Assembly (NCBI GenBank): GCA_002084535.1
Contig: NBLI01000063.1
Coordinates: 1 to 7,859 of the forward strand
DNA length: 7,859 bases
Origin: Candidatus Zhuqueibacterota bacterium 4572_119
GTDB taxonomy: Bacteria > Zhuqueibacterota > Zhuqueibacteria > Thermofontimicrobiales > Thermofontimicrobiaceae
Direction: 5' to 3'
Part shown: piece after piece, positions 1 to 6,150 of the stretch
Numbering within the stretch: the stretch's first letter is position 1
Layout of the letters: every line of letters begins with the position of its first letter
Notes under the pieces: generated by a model
Database searches by the model: none
The model's input: only the letters and a program-made list of their open reading frames with translations
What the model was told of the DNA's origin: nothing
Program-made: the position numbers and the translations under genes

Positions 1-554
1 TCTCTGCCGATAATCGGATCAAGCTCATTTTTTCGCGCCAAGTCTGTTAAATCTCTGCCAAAGTGATCCAAAGCCGGCGTTTTCGACCGCTTTTTTCCAC
101 CTTCCGTTACTGTGGGTGTGCCCTGTGAAATATTATCTAATTCATCACGTACCAAATCATAATTTACATCAAAAGATAATAACACCTGCGCTGCCACGCC
201 TTCTTGCTCTTTCACCAAAGCCAGAAGAAGATATTCTGTCCCGGTAACCTTTGACTGAAATTTTTCAGCCTCAATATAAGCCATTTTCAGAATTTTTTCC
301 GCCCGCTTTGTTAACGGTATATCTCCAACTGTCATGGTATCGCCGGTTGTTCGCACAGCATCTTCAACAGCTTTTTTCAATTCATCTAAATCACAACCCA
401 AATTCGTCAACAGTTCTATTGCCATACCTTCGCCTTCTCTCAAAATCCCAAGCAACAAATGCTCCGTTCCAATATAATCATGTCCAAGGCGCAAGGCTTC
501 CTCTCGTGAATACTGAATAACAATCTGCACACGACTGGAAAAATTTTTCTTCAT
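1..554 (-). CDS. clpC: ATP-dependent Clp protease ATP-binding subunit ClpC, N-terminal part (runs off left edge)
   Basis: The visible 184 codons read without interruption from ATG at 554 to the window edge. The protein starts MKKNFSSRVQIVIQYSREEA and contains two Clp N-terminal repeats: GHDYIGTEHLLLGILREGEG (about residues 24-43) and the matching GTEYLLLALVKEQEGVA (about 106-122). Two such repeats, followed by a short linker and ALDHFGRDLTDLARKNELDPIIGR at the start of the first AAA+ module, are the ClpC/ClpA pattern; the IGTEHLLLGILREGEG form favours ClpC. The ATPase domains, and any UVR/M-domain, lie outside the window. Family knowledge: ClpC is a hexameric cytoplasmic unfoldase that feeds substrates to ClpP. 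AGGAG (568-564) lies 9 nt before the start. It follows lolD after a 221-nt gap, so it probably has its own promoter. I see no CIRCE-like element or clear CtsR-type repeat upstream. Confidence 0.93.
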   Translation of the reverse strand, partial: MKKNFSSRVQIVIQYSREEALRLGHDYIGTEHLLLGILREGEGMAIELLTNLGCDLDELKKAVEDAVRTTGDTMTVGDIPLTKRAEKILKMAYIEAEKFQSKVTGTEYLLLALVKEQEGVAAQVLLSFDVNYDLVRDELDNISQGTPTVTEGGKKRSKTPALDHFGRDLTDLARKNELDPIIGR

Positions 555-627
555 TAATCTATTCTCCTCTAAAGAACGGAATTTACTCCGCTCATTAATC
601 TTCACAAAATATTCATTCTACATATTT

Positions 628-656
628 AACATACAAAAAATATAAATCAATTTCAA
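628..656 (-). promoter_or_regulatory. Candidate sigma70-like promoter for clpC
   Basis: On the minus strand TTGAAA (656-651) is followed, after a 17-nt spacer, by TATGTT (633-628), which would place transcription start near 621 and give a leader of about 65 nt before clpC. The -10 match is imperfect and the spacer is very AT-rich, so a chance match is quite possible. The argument for some promoter here is mainly the 221-nt gap between lolD and clpC. Confidence 0.25.
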
Positions 657-775
657 TGCTTTTTTATCAATTTTTGTTCACACATGCACAATATCGAGTT
701 CCATACCATACTTTGGCTGATGAAAATCTTATTTTTGTACCAGGTTTTTGTTCATTTCTATTTTAATTAGACGTA

Positions 776-1483
776 CTATTTTTTTAAATGATTCAACGTG
801 TTTGTCTTGACCTGTCCGTCGTACAATTCGATGACGCGGTCAGCATTTGTTGCCAGTTCCAAATTATGAGTAACGATAACCAATGTTTGTTGAAATTTTT
901 CATTCAGCTTCCAAAACAGCTCGTGCAAAGAACCGGCTGAAGAGCGGTCAAGGTTGCCTGAGGGTTCATCTGCTAAAATAATACGCGGAGAATTAATCAA
1001 AGCCCTGGCGACAGCCACCCGCTGCTGCTCTCCACCTGACATTTCGCTCGGTCTGTGGTGCTTCCTGTCAGTCAAGCCGACTTCAGCCAAAAGATGTTCA
1101 GCGTGGTCCTGAAGTTCTTGTTTTGGAGTATCAGCGATCATTCCCGGCAGCATTACATTTTCCAGCGCGGAAAATTCCTGCAGCAAATGATGGAATTGAA
1201 AAACAAAACCAACCGTCTTGTTACGATAATTAGCTAACTTATTGTTGTCAAGCTGAAAGACATCTTCCTGATCTATGTATAAATTTCCGCTGCTTGGGTG
1301 ATCCAGCACGCCTAAAATATGCAACAACGTACTTTTTCCCACACCGGAAGGTCCTGTTACCGCGACAATTTCACCTTCAAAAATTTCAAAATCAATGCCT
1401 TTTAAAACTTCAATCTCTGTTTTTCCGAGCTGATAACTTTTATAAACATTGTCAGTGATTAAAACTGGTAATTTAGATTTCAT
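776..1483 (-). CDS. lolD: Lipoprotein-releasing system ATP-binding protein LolD
   Basis: This is an ABC-transporter ATPase that powers extraction of outer-membrane lipoproteins from the inner membrane, working on its cytoplasmic face with LolC/LolE-type permeases. Counting from M at 1483 (235 residues), the Walker A GPSGVGKST is at about 44-52, the Q-loop lies in the LolD-diagnostic segment FVFQFHHLLQEFSALENV (about 93-110), the signature MSGGEQQR at 148-155, Walker B IILADEPSGNLD at about 168-179, and the switch histidine in VTHN at 206. Length is normal for LolD. Two starts are possible: ATG 1498, which overlaps lolC by 8 nt and has only a poor AGG upstream, and ATG 1483, which has AGGA (1492-1489) 5 nt upstream, overlapping the lolC stop. 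I prefer 1483, which also gives a more usual N-terminal length. It is the last gene before the spacer and is almost certainly co-transcribed with lolC. Confidence 0.95.
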   Translation of the reverse strand: MKSKLPVLITDNVYKSYQLGKTEIEVLKGIDFEIFEGEIVAVTGPSGVGKSTLLHILGVLDHPSSGNLYIDQEDVFQLDNNKLANYRNKTVGFVFQFHHLLQEFSALENVMLPGMIADTPKQELQDHAEHLLAEVGLTDRKHHRPSEMSGGEQQRVAVARALINSPRIILADEPSGNLDRSSAGSLHELFWKLNEKFQQTLVIVTHNLELATNADRVIELYDGQVKTNTLNHLKK

Positions 1484-1488
1484 TTTAT

Positions 1489-1492
1489 TCCT
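1489..1492 (-). promoter_or_regulatory. Ribosome-binding site deciding the lolD start
   Basis: AGGA on the minus strand overlaps the TAG stop of lolC (1493-1491) and sits 5 nt before ATG 1483. The upstream ATG at 1498 lacks a comparable site. The overlap suggests that ribosomes finishing lolC re-initiate on lolD (inference). Confidence 0.5.
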
Positions 1493-2741
1493 ATTCATAT
1501 CTGATTGCCTGAACCGGGTCTAATTTGGATGCCTTCCATGAAGGATACAAAGTTGCTAAAAATGATAATAATATTGCAGCGATGGCGATTAACATAAAGT
1601 CCATTGCTTGTATTTCAATCGGTAGTGAACTAATAAAATAAATATCTCCCGGCAGCTCGAACCATTCATATTTATACTGAGACCAGCACAAAACAAATCC
1701 CACCAGGCTGCCCAAAAAGGTTCCGATTAAACCGGATATTAAACCCTGCATGACAAAAATCCTCATCACTGAACTGTTTTCAGCGCCGATAGATTTTAAT
1801 ATCCCGATTTCTTTTTTCTTTTCCATAACGACCATTATCATTGTGCTGATGATATTAAATGCCGCCACCATAATAATCAAACTCAGGATAATAAACGCCG
1901 CCCATTTTTCAATCTGCATCCAGGAAAACAAATTTTTATTTCGTTCATACCACGTTTCGGCGACATAGGGGTAACCATATTTTTCGCTCATTTGATCAGC
2001 AATGCTCGTAACCAAATCCAATTCCATCCGGTCAAGCATAATTTCCAACCCGGAAACAGCGTCCTTATCCATGCGTAATAATTGTTGCGCGCATTCAATG
2101 GATATATAGCCGAAGTTGCTATCAAACTCAAACAGTCCTGTTTCAAATAACCCATTGACAATAAACGCTTTCATCAGGGGCTGCTGCGGCATAAAAAAAT
2201 TGGTCTTGCTGGAAAAACTACCGATATGTATCTTATCTCCCAACTGAACATCGAGTCGCAGCGCCAGGCTTTTACCCAAAACGATACCCGGCAATGGCTT
2301 TTCATTTGCTATTTCAACCGTGTCAAGATCAAATTCTCCCCAGACAATATTCTTTTCAATATCAGATACATCAACTACCGTCTCTGGATCAACACCTTTC
2401 ACAATGACCGCGTCTTTGTTCGGCCCATTGATGATCAAGCCCTTGTTATAAATATAAGGTGAAATCGCGGCAACATGCTCATATTTTCCCAGGTCATCCT
2501 GAATGGATTGGAAATTCTGCAATCCCCTGTCGTGAAAACTGCGAAACCTTATGTGTGAATCGAATCCGATTATACGTGACCTGACTTCAGTTTCAAAACC
2601 GTTCATTACTGAAAGTACGATAACTAAAGCAGCCACTCCAATCATCACCCCGGCTATCGAAAAATAGTTAATTAGTGAAATAAATCCGGTGCGTCTTTTT
2701 GACCGGAAATATCGTTTAGCTATAAAAAGTTCGTATGACAT
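1491..2741 (-). CDS. lolC: Lipoprotein-releasing ABC transporter permease (LolC/LolE family)
   Basis: A 416-residue inner-membrane permease of the LolC/LolE branch of the FtsX/MacB superfamily. The layout is classical: a short cytoplasmic start (MSYELFIAKRYFRSKRR), a first membrane helix at about 22-46, a large periplasmic domain at about 47-278, then three membrane helices at about 281-306, 328-353 and 381-403. The segment VMEKKKEIGILKSIGA (305-320) after the second helix is the cytoplasmic coupling region that contacts the ATPase. The tail YPSWKASKLDPVQAIRYE (399-416) is the conserved LolC/E ending. Only one permease gene is seen, and lolD follows at once, so the complex may use a homodimer or a second permease encoded elsewhere. 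LolC, LolE and LolF cannot be told apart here without alignment. The ribosome-binding site is weak (AAGAG, 5 nt before ATG), unlike most neighbours. Confidence 0.93.
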   Translation of the reverse strand: MSYELFIAKRYFRSKRRTGFISLINYFSIAGVMIGVAALVIVLSVMNGFETEVRSRIIGFDSHIRFRSFHDRGLQNFQSIQDDLGKYEHVAAISPYIYNKGLIINGPNKDAVIVKGVDPETVVDVSDIEKNIVWGEFDLDTVEIANEKPLPGIVLGKSLALRLDVQLGDKIHIGSFSSKTNFFMPQQPLMKAFIVNGLFETGLFEFDSNFGYISIECAQQLLRMDKDAVSGLEIMLDRMELDLVTSIADQMSEKYGYPYVAETWYERNKNLFSWMQIEKWAAFIILSLIIMVAAFNIISTMIMVVMEKKKEIGILKSIGAENSSVMRIFVMQGLISGLIGTFLGSLVGFVLCWSQYKYEWFELPGDIYFISSLPIEIQAMDFMLIAIAAILLSFLATLYPSWKASKLDPVQAIRYE

Positions 2742-2751
2742 TTTTTCTCTT

Positions 2752-2779
2752 ATTATAAAATTTAAATTAATCCTTACAA
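2752..2779 (-). promoter_or_regulatory. Candidate promoter for lolCD
   Basis: In the 77-nt gap before lolC, TTGTAA (2779-2774) is followed after 16 nt by a perfect TATAAT (2757-2752) on the minus strand. A start about 7 nt downstream would be near 2745, only a few bases before the lolC ATG at 2741, giving an almost leaderless mRNA. The region is extremely AT-rich, so a fortuitous match is a real alternative. If genuine, it would let lolCD be expressed independently of the upstream cluster. Confidence 0.28.
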
Positions 2780-2802
2780 TGCATATAAGGAAAATATCTT
2801 AA

Positions 2803-2829
2803 AAGTTGTTTTTTTTCATTAAACAACTT
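2803..2829 (-). terminator. Weak hairpin across the antitoxin stop codon, possible terminator
   Basis: On the minus strand AAGTTGTTT (2829-2821) and AAACAACTT (2811-2803) form a perfect 9-bp inverted repeat around a 9-nt loop. It spans the antitoxin TAA stop (2821-2819). The stem is AT-rich (2 G/C pairs of 9) and the following sequence is TTAAGATATTTT, not a clean U-run, so it is at best a leaky terminator or a 3' stabilising stem-loop. Confidence 0.35.
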
Positions 2830-3061
2830 GATAATTATACCCAACAGATTGAAAGTCTGATACTTCTTGACGTTCAAGTTTAGATCGAATTCGTTCAAAA
2901 TATTTGATAGTTTCCAAAGTAAATAATCTTTCTCCGCAATGCAAACAAACCTCACATTGAACCTTCACAACTGCTGTATTATTACCACCTTTTAGCAATT
3001 TTTCCACGTCTTTTTTTACCACCTCTCCCTCACAAATGGGACACTTTTTAAATGGAATCAT
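2819..3061 (-). CDS. YgiT-type zinc-finger antitoxin of a DUF4258/YgiT toxin-antitoxin pair
   Basis: An 80-residue protein beginning MIPFKKCPICEGEV. It has a CxxC pair at C7/C10 and a second pair at C39/C42 within CEVCLHCGERLF, the spacing of the YgiT/MqsA N-terminal zinc finger. The rest (KLLKGGNNTAVVKVQCEVC, then a helical ETIKYFERIRSKLERQE and a short tail) matches, from memory, the small YgiT-type antitoxins paired with DUF4258 proteins. There is no MqsA-like C-terminal helix-turn-helix, so DNA binding is not evident. An in-frame ATG at 3088 would add nine residues, but AGGAGG at 3074-3069 sits exactly 7 nt before ATG 3061, so that start is chosen. The gene looks intact although the toxin frame just upstream is broken. 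It probably binds and neutralises a DUF4258-family toxin (inference). lolC starts 77 nt downstream. Confidence 0.85.
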   Translation of the reverse strand: MIPFKKCPICEGEVVKKDVEKLLKGGNNTAVVKVQCEVCLHCGERLFTLETIKYFERIRSKLERQEVSDFQSVGYNYQVV

Positions 3062-3065
3062 TTTT

Positions 3066-3373
3066 CTACCTCCTGATTCTCCAATCACTCCACCGATTTG
3101 GATCCGGACGTTAAACTGTTATTAAAACAGCCACTGATTTTCTGAGTTAAAAGCCCAAACACTATGAATTGGTTCCATTTTAGCATTTTTTCCGAAAATC
3201 AAACAACTCGAATATGGTTTATCTTTTGGATATTCCTCTATAATTTCACCATGTCTTACACTTCTAAATATCTCATCAATGGATAAGTGGTCAGAAATTG
3301 TTTGAACATCAGCATGATCAGTGATTCGTATTTTTCTATCGGCAAGAGCCTGAATAATTTTATCTATATCCAA
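3066..3373 (-). pseudogene. DUF4258 toxin-like gene, broken by a frameshift and a nonsense codon
   Basis: The open frame from TTG 3373 to TAA 3122 encodes 83 residues typical of the DUF4258 family: RITDHADVQTISDHLS, then GEIIEEYPKDKPYSSCLIFG, then IHSVWAFNSENQW. It then diverges and stops after LF. The missing C-terminus is present in the +1 frame directly after: VAVLITV, then TAA (3113-3111) where the family has Tyr, then RPDPNRWSDWRIRR and TAG (3068-3066). One lost G at about 3131-3132 (TGGGCT to TGGCT) plus a TAC/TAT to TAA change explains this. The original stop would lie 4 nt before the antitoxin ATG and overlap its ribosome-binding site, the usual arrangement for such pairs. The 5' end is also uncertain: TTG has no clear ribosome-binding site, and an ATG at 3386 is out of frame by one base across a run of eight A. 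DUF4258 proteins are thought to be RelE/BrnT-like toxins; this one is probably inactive. Confidence 0.85.
3069..3074 (-). promoter_or_regulatory. Ribosome-binding site fixing the antitoxin start
   Basis: AGGAGG on the minus strand, the strongest such site in the window, lies 7 nt before ATG 3061. In the frame of the ancestral toxin C-terminus these six bases are its last two Arg codons, followed by TAG. The antitoxin start was thus coupled to the end of the toxin gene and could still be well translated after the toxin decayed. Confidence 0.75.
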
Positions 3374-3455
3374 TTTTTTTTACCATAATAACTTTTGTAG
3401 TAACCTCTACTCTTTAAGACAATAAAAATTCTATATTGCTCAAAAATGATTTTGA

Positions 3456-4964
3456 TTATAAACTATCCTCACCACCCTTTTCCGGTCTCATATGAGGAAA
3501 GAAAATTACATCACGAATTGAGGGTGAATCAGTCAGGATCATCACGATGCGGTCGATTCCGATTCCCATCCCAGCAGTCGGCGGCATTCCGTATTCCAGC
3601 GCCCGAATATAATCCTCGTCCATCATGTGCGCTTCATCATCGCCACCGCGCCCAAACTCTACCTGTTGTTCAAACCGGGCTTTCTGGTCAATGGGATCAT
3701 TCAATTCGGAGAACGCGTTACAAATTTCTTTGCCCGCGATAAATCCCTCAAAACGCTCAACAAATCCCTGATCAGAACGATGCTTTTTCGCCAGTGGAGA
3801 AAGCTCAACCGGATAATCCAAAATGAAAGTCGGTTGAATCAAGTTTGGCTCTACTTTCTCACTAAATATTTCGTCAATAATTTTACCCACATCCGCTCCA
3901 TCCCCAATGGGTACATTTAGCTTTTTCGCGATCGCTAATAGTTCAGATTTGCTTTTTCCAATAATTTCTTCACCGGTATATTCTTTGAGAATGTCGCTCA
4001 TTTTTTTTCTTTGCCATGGCGGTGCAAAATCGATTTCATTTCCCTGGTAAGTCAGCTTTAAATTCTTACTCACCCGCTGCACAGCCTGGCTGACCATGTT
4101 TTCAACCAGCTCCATCATAAAATAATAATCTTTGTAAGCCACGTAAACTTCCATCATGGTAAATTCAGGATTGTGAAATCTGTCAATCCCCTCATTTCGG
4201 AAATCTTTACCGAATTCAAAAACACCGTCAAAGCCTCCCACGATCAGACGTTTCAAATAAAGTTCGTCAGCAATGCGAAGATAAAGATCGATATCTAACG
4301 CGTTATGATGAGTTTTAAAAGGACGGGCATTGGCGCCTCCGTACAATGGCTGTAAAATTGGCGTTTCAACTTCAAGGTAATTTTGATCCTCAAGATATCT
4401 TCTCATTGAGTTGATGATCTTTGTTCGTTTTAGAAAGACATCTCTTACTTCCGGGTTGACAATTAAATCAACGTATCGTTGGCGATAGCGAAGTTCTTTA
4501 TCAGCAAATTCATCATAGACCATTTTTTCGCCCTCTTCAATTTTTTCTTTGACAATGGGAAGTGGACGAAGATTTTTCGACAATAGCTGCAAATCGGAGA
4601 CAAAAACTGATATTTCTTCAGTTCTGGTTTTAAAAACTTCTCCTTCAATACCGATGATATCACCAATATCTAATAGCTTAAAAAGTTCAAATTGTTCATC
4701 TCCAACCTGGTCTTTGCGGATGTAAATTTGTATTTTTCCGCTAGCATCCATGATATGACAAAATGCTGCTTTTCCGTGCTTGCGCACAGCCATCAGTCTT
4801 CCGGCTAATTTCGCCTGTTTTTTTTCATCCGGATCAAAATTTTTTATAACATCCGCGGCAAAATCAGTCCTGTCAAAAACAAATGGGAATGGATTGACAC
4901 CCATTTCTCTGATTTGACTTAGCTTTTCTAATCTTATTTTCCTTAAATCAGTCAACTCTTCCAC
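3456..4964 (-). CDS. lysS: Lysyl-tRNA synthetase, class II
   Basis: This cytoplasmic enzyme charges tRNA-Lys with lysine using ATP. The 502 residues match the bacterial class II family (E. coli LysS is about 505). In order: an N-terminal helix, an OB-fold anticodon-binding domain at about 52-128 (AGRLMAVRKHGKAAFCHIMD), the RYRQRYVDL hinge at about 159-167, the lysine-pocket segment GGANARPFKTHHNALD (209-224), motif 2 with FRNEGIDRFHNPEFTMMEVY (255-274), and motif 3 with GMGIGIDRIVMILTDSPSIRD (about 465-485). No key motif is missing. A segment at about 136-152 (IVKEKIEEGEKMVYDEF) is longer than in E. coli LysS and resembles FCB-group enzymes as I recall them. The start is GTG at 4964, with GGAG (4975-4972) 7 nt upstream and only 2 nt after the alr stop, so the two are surely co-transcribed. 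Confidence 0.97.
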   Translation of the reverse strand: MEELTDLRKIRLEKLSQIREMGVNPFPFVFDRTDFAADVIKNFDPDEKKQAKLAGRLMAVRKHGKAAFCHIMDASGKIQIYIRKDQVGDEQFELFKLLDIGDIIGIEGEVFKTRTEEISVFVSDLQLLSKNLRPLPIVKEKIEEGEKMVYDEFADKELRYRQRYVDLIVNPEVRDVFLKRTKIINSMRRYLEDQNYLEVETPILQPLYGGANARPFKTHHNALDIDLYLRIADELYLKRLIVGGFDGVFEFGKDFRNEGIDRFHNPEFTMMEVYVAYKDYYFMMELVENMVSQAVQRVSKNLKLTYQGNEIDFAPPWQRKKMSDILKEYTGEEIIGKSKSELLAIAKKLNVPIGDGADVGKIIDEIFSEKVEPNLIQPTFILDYPVELSPLAKKHRSDQGFVERFEGFIAGKEICNAFSELNDPIDQKARFEQQVEFGRGGDDEAHMMDEDYIRALEYGMPPTAGMGIGIDRIVMILTDSPSIRDVIFFPHMRPEKGGEDSL

Positions 4965-4966
4965 AA

Positions 4967-6088
4967 TCAGTCTCCATCAATAATTTTATAAATTCTCGGT
5001 ACGCGTTTTGAAATCCAACAGGTTACTTCGTAGGGAATTGAATCCACGATTTCACAAATTTCTGCAACAGTAAAATTATCATTCTCTTTTCCACCAAAAA
5101 GAATTACTTCGTCATTAACTCGGATATGCTCATCATCTCCCAGATCGATCAATATTAAATCCATACAGACTCGCCCGACAACAGGGTATCTTTTGCCATG
5201 AATAGTAACCATTCCCCTATTCGTCAGCAGCCTATTGTAACCATCAGCGTAACCCATCGGGATTGTCGCTATTCTTGTTTTTTTCGAAGTTGTAAATTTC
5301 CGTCCATAACTGACGCTGGTACCAGCGGGAACACTTTTAATAAAAGCGATCCGGGATTTTAAAGTCATGGCTGGCTGGATGTCAACACTTTCGCTCGTTT
5401 CTCGTGAAGGAAAGTGACCGTACATCATCACTCCCGCTCTAACCATATCAAGGTAAGTTTCCGGTAAATCAAGGATCGCTCCACTATTTGCCGCGTGTTT
5501 GAGTGGTATCGTTATATTTTTCCGCTCGACTTCCGCTAAAATTTTCTCAAATCTTGAAAATTGTAATTTGGCATAATCTTTATTAGCTTCATCCGATGTA
5601 GCAAAATGGGTGTAAATCCCTTTCAGATGAATTCCTTCGAGTTGTAAAACCAACTCAATGAATGAAACAGCTTTATCATGCGCGACACCAACTCTCCCCA
5701 TTCCTGTATCAATTTTAATTTGAACGTTTATTTTTTCTTTACGTTCCCTGGCGATTTTAGCCAATGCGTGAGCAATTTCTTCAGTGTAAACCGTAACGTC
5801 TAATTTATATTTAAAAAAATCTGACAACTGGTTTTCAAACGCGCCGCCAAAAACAAGGACAGGATCAAGTATGCCATTATTTCTTAATTCAATTCCCTCT
5901 TCCAAAAGCGCCACACCCAAGTAAGAAGCGCCGTTCTCAATGGCGGTTTTCGCACAAGCGATGGCGCCATGACCATAGCCATCTGCTTTTACAACAGCCA
6001 TTACCTGTGCCGGATAAACATGTTTTTTAATTTTATTGATATTGCAAGCGATTGCTGACAAATCGATTTCCGCAACCGTGGGTCTCAA
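4967..6088 (-). CDS. alr: Alanine racemase
   Basis: A PLP-dependent enzyme that interconverts L- and D-alanine in the cytoplasm and supplies D-Ala for peptidoglycan. With the TTG start at 6088 it has 373 residues, normal for Alr. The N-terminal RPTVAEIDLSAI leads into the PLP-lysine motif AVVKADGYGHG (Lys 34), the first part of the TIM barrel, and DTGMGRVG at about 127-134. The second catalytic base is the Tyr of VSYGRKF (Tyr 261), and the C-terminal barrel carries RIATIPMGYADGYNR and VGRVCMDL. An in-frame GTG at 6130 would add 14 residues (QNCGAGISKRRVI) that do not look like Alr and has no good ribosome-binding site. TTG 6088 has AGGAG 7 nt upstream and gives the canonical N-terminus, so it is preferred. 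It sits between prfB and lysS in the same cluster. Confidence 0.96.
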   Translation of the reverse strand: MRPTVAEIDLSAIACNINKIKKHVYPAQVMAVVKADGYGHGAIACAKTAIENGASYLGVALLEEGIELRNNGILDPVLVFGGAFENQLSDFFKYKLDVTVYTEEIAHALAKIARERKEKINVQIKIDTGMGRVGVAHDKAVSFIELVLQLEGIHLKGIYTHFATSDEANKDYAKLQFSRFEKILAEVERKNITIPLKHAANSGAILDLPETYLDMVRAGVMMYGHFPSRETSESVDIQPAMTLKSRIAFIKSVPAGTSVSYGRKFTTSKKTRIATIPMGYADGYNRLLTNRGMVTIHGKRYPVVGRVCMDLILIDLGDDEHIRVNDEVILFGGKENDNFTVAEICEIVDSIPYEVTCWISKRVPRIYKIIDGD

Positions 6089-6095
6089 AATCACT

Positions 6096-6100
6096 CTCCT
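6096..6100 (-). promoter_or_regulatory. Ribosome-binding site deciding the alr start
   Basis: AGGAG on the minus strand sits 7 nt before TTG 6088 and lies inside the extended frame that would begin at GTG 6130. It is the main evidence for the shorter protein with a rare TTG start. Confidence 0.6.
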
Positions 6101-6150
6101 TTTGCTGATTCCCGCACCACAATTTTGCACGTATTCTCTATTGAATATTT

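Noticed and set aside
251..520. Plus-strand open frame of 89 codons
   Set aside because: It lies wholly antisense to the clpC N-terminal domain, which is strongly conserved, and its product resembles no known family.
671..754. Direct repeat TTTTTGTTCA at 671-680 and 745-754
   Set aside because: Ten T-rich bases in an AT-rich spacer can recur by chance, and there is no symmetry or spacing that suggests a specific operator.
2767..2955. Minus-strand 62-codon frame overlapping the antitoxin
   Set aside because: It overlaps the YgiT-type gene out of frame, and the zinc-finger frame has clear family motifs and a strong ribosome-binding site.
3440..3455. Short inverted repeat TCAAAA-TCAT-TTTTGA just after the lysS stop
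   Set aside because: Only 6 bp, AT-rich and without a following U-run, so it is not a credible terminator.
3380..3455. Promoter for the toxin-antitoxin remnant
   Set aside because: TTGTCT with TACAAA 17 nt downstream was the best pair found, but the -10 match is poor; I could not support a specific site.
3446..3920. Plus-strand open frames over the 3' part of lysS
   Set aside because: They are antisense shadows of LysRS motif 3 and neighbouring regions, with no ribosome-binding site or family resemblance.
6089..6130. Upstream GTG start for alanine racemase
   Set aside because: The 14 added residues are not Alr-like and the AGGAG site falls inside them, placed for TTG 6088.
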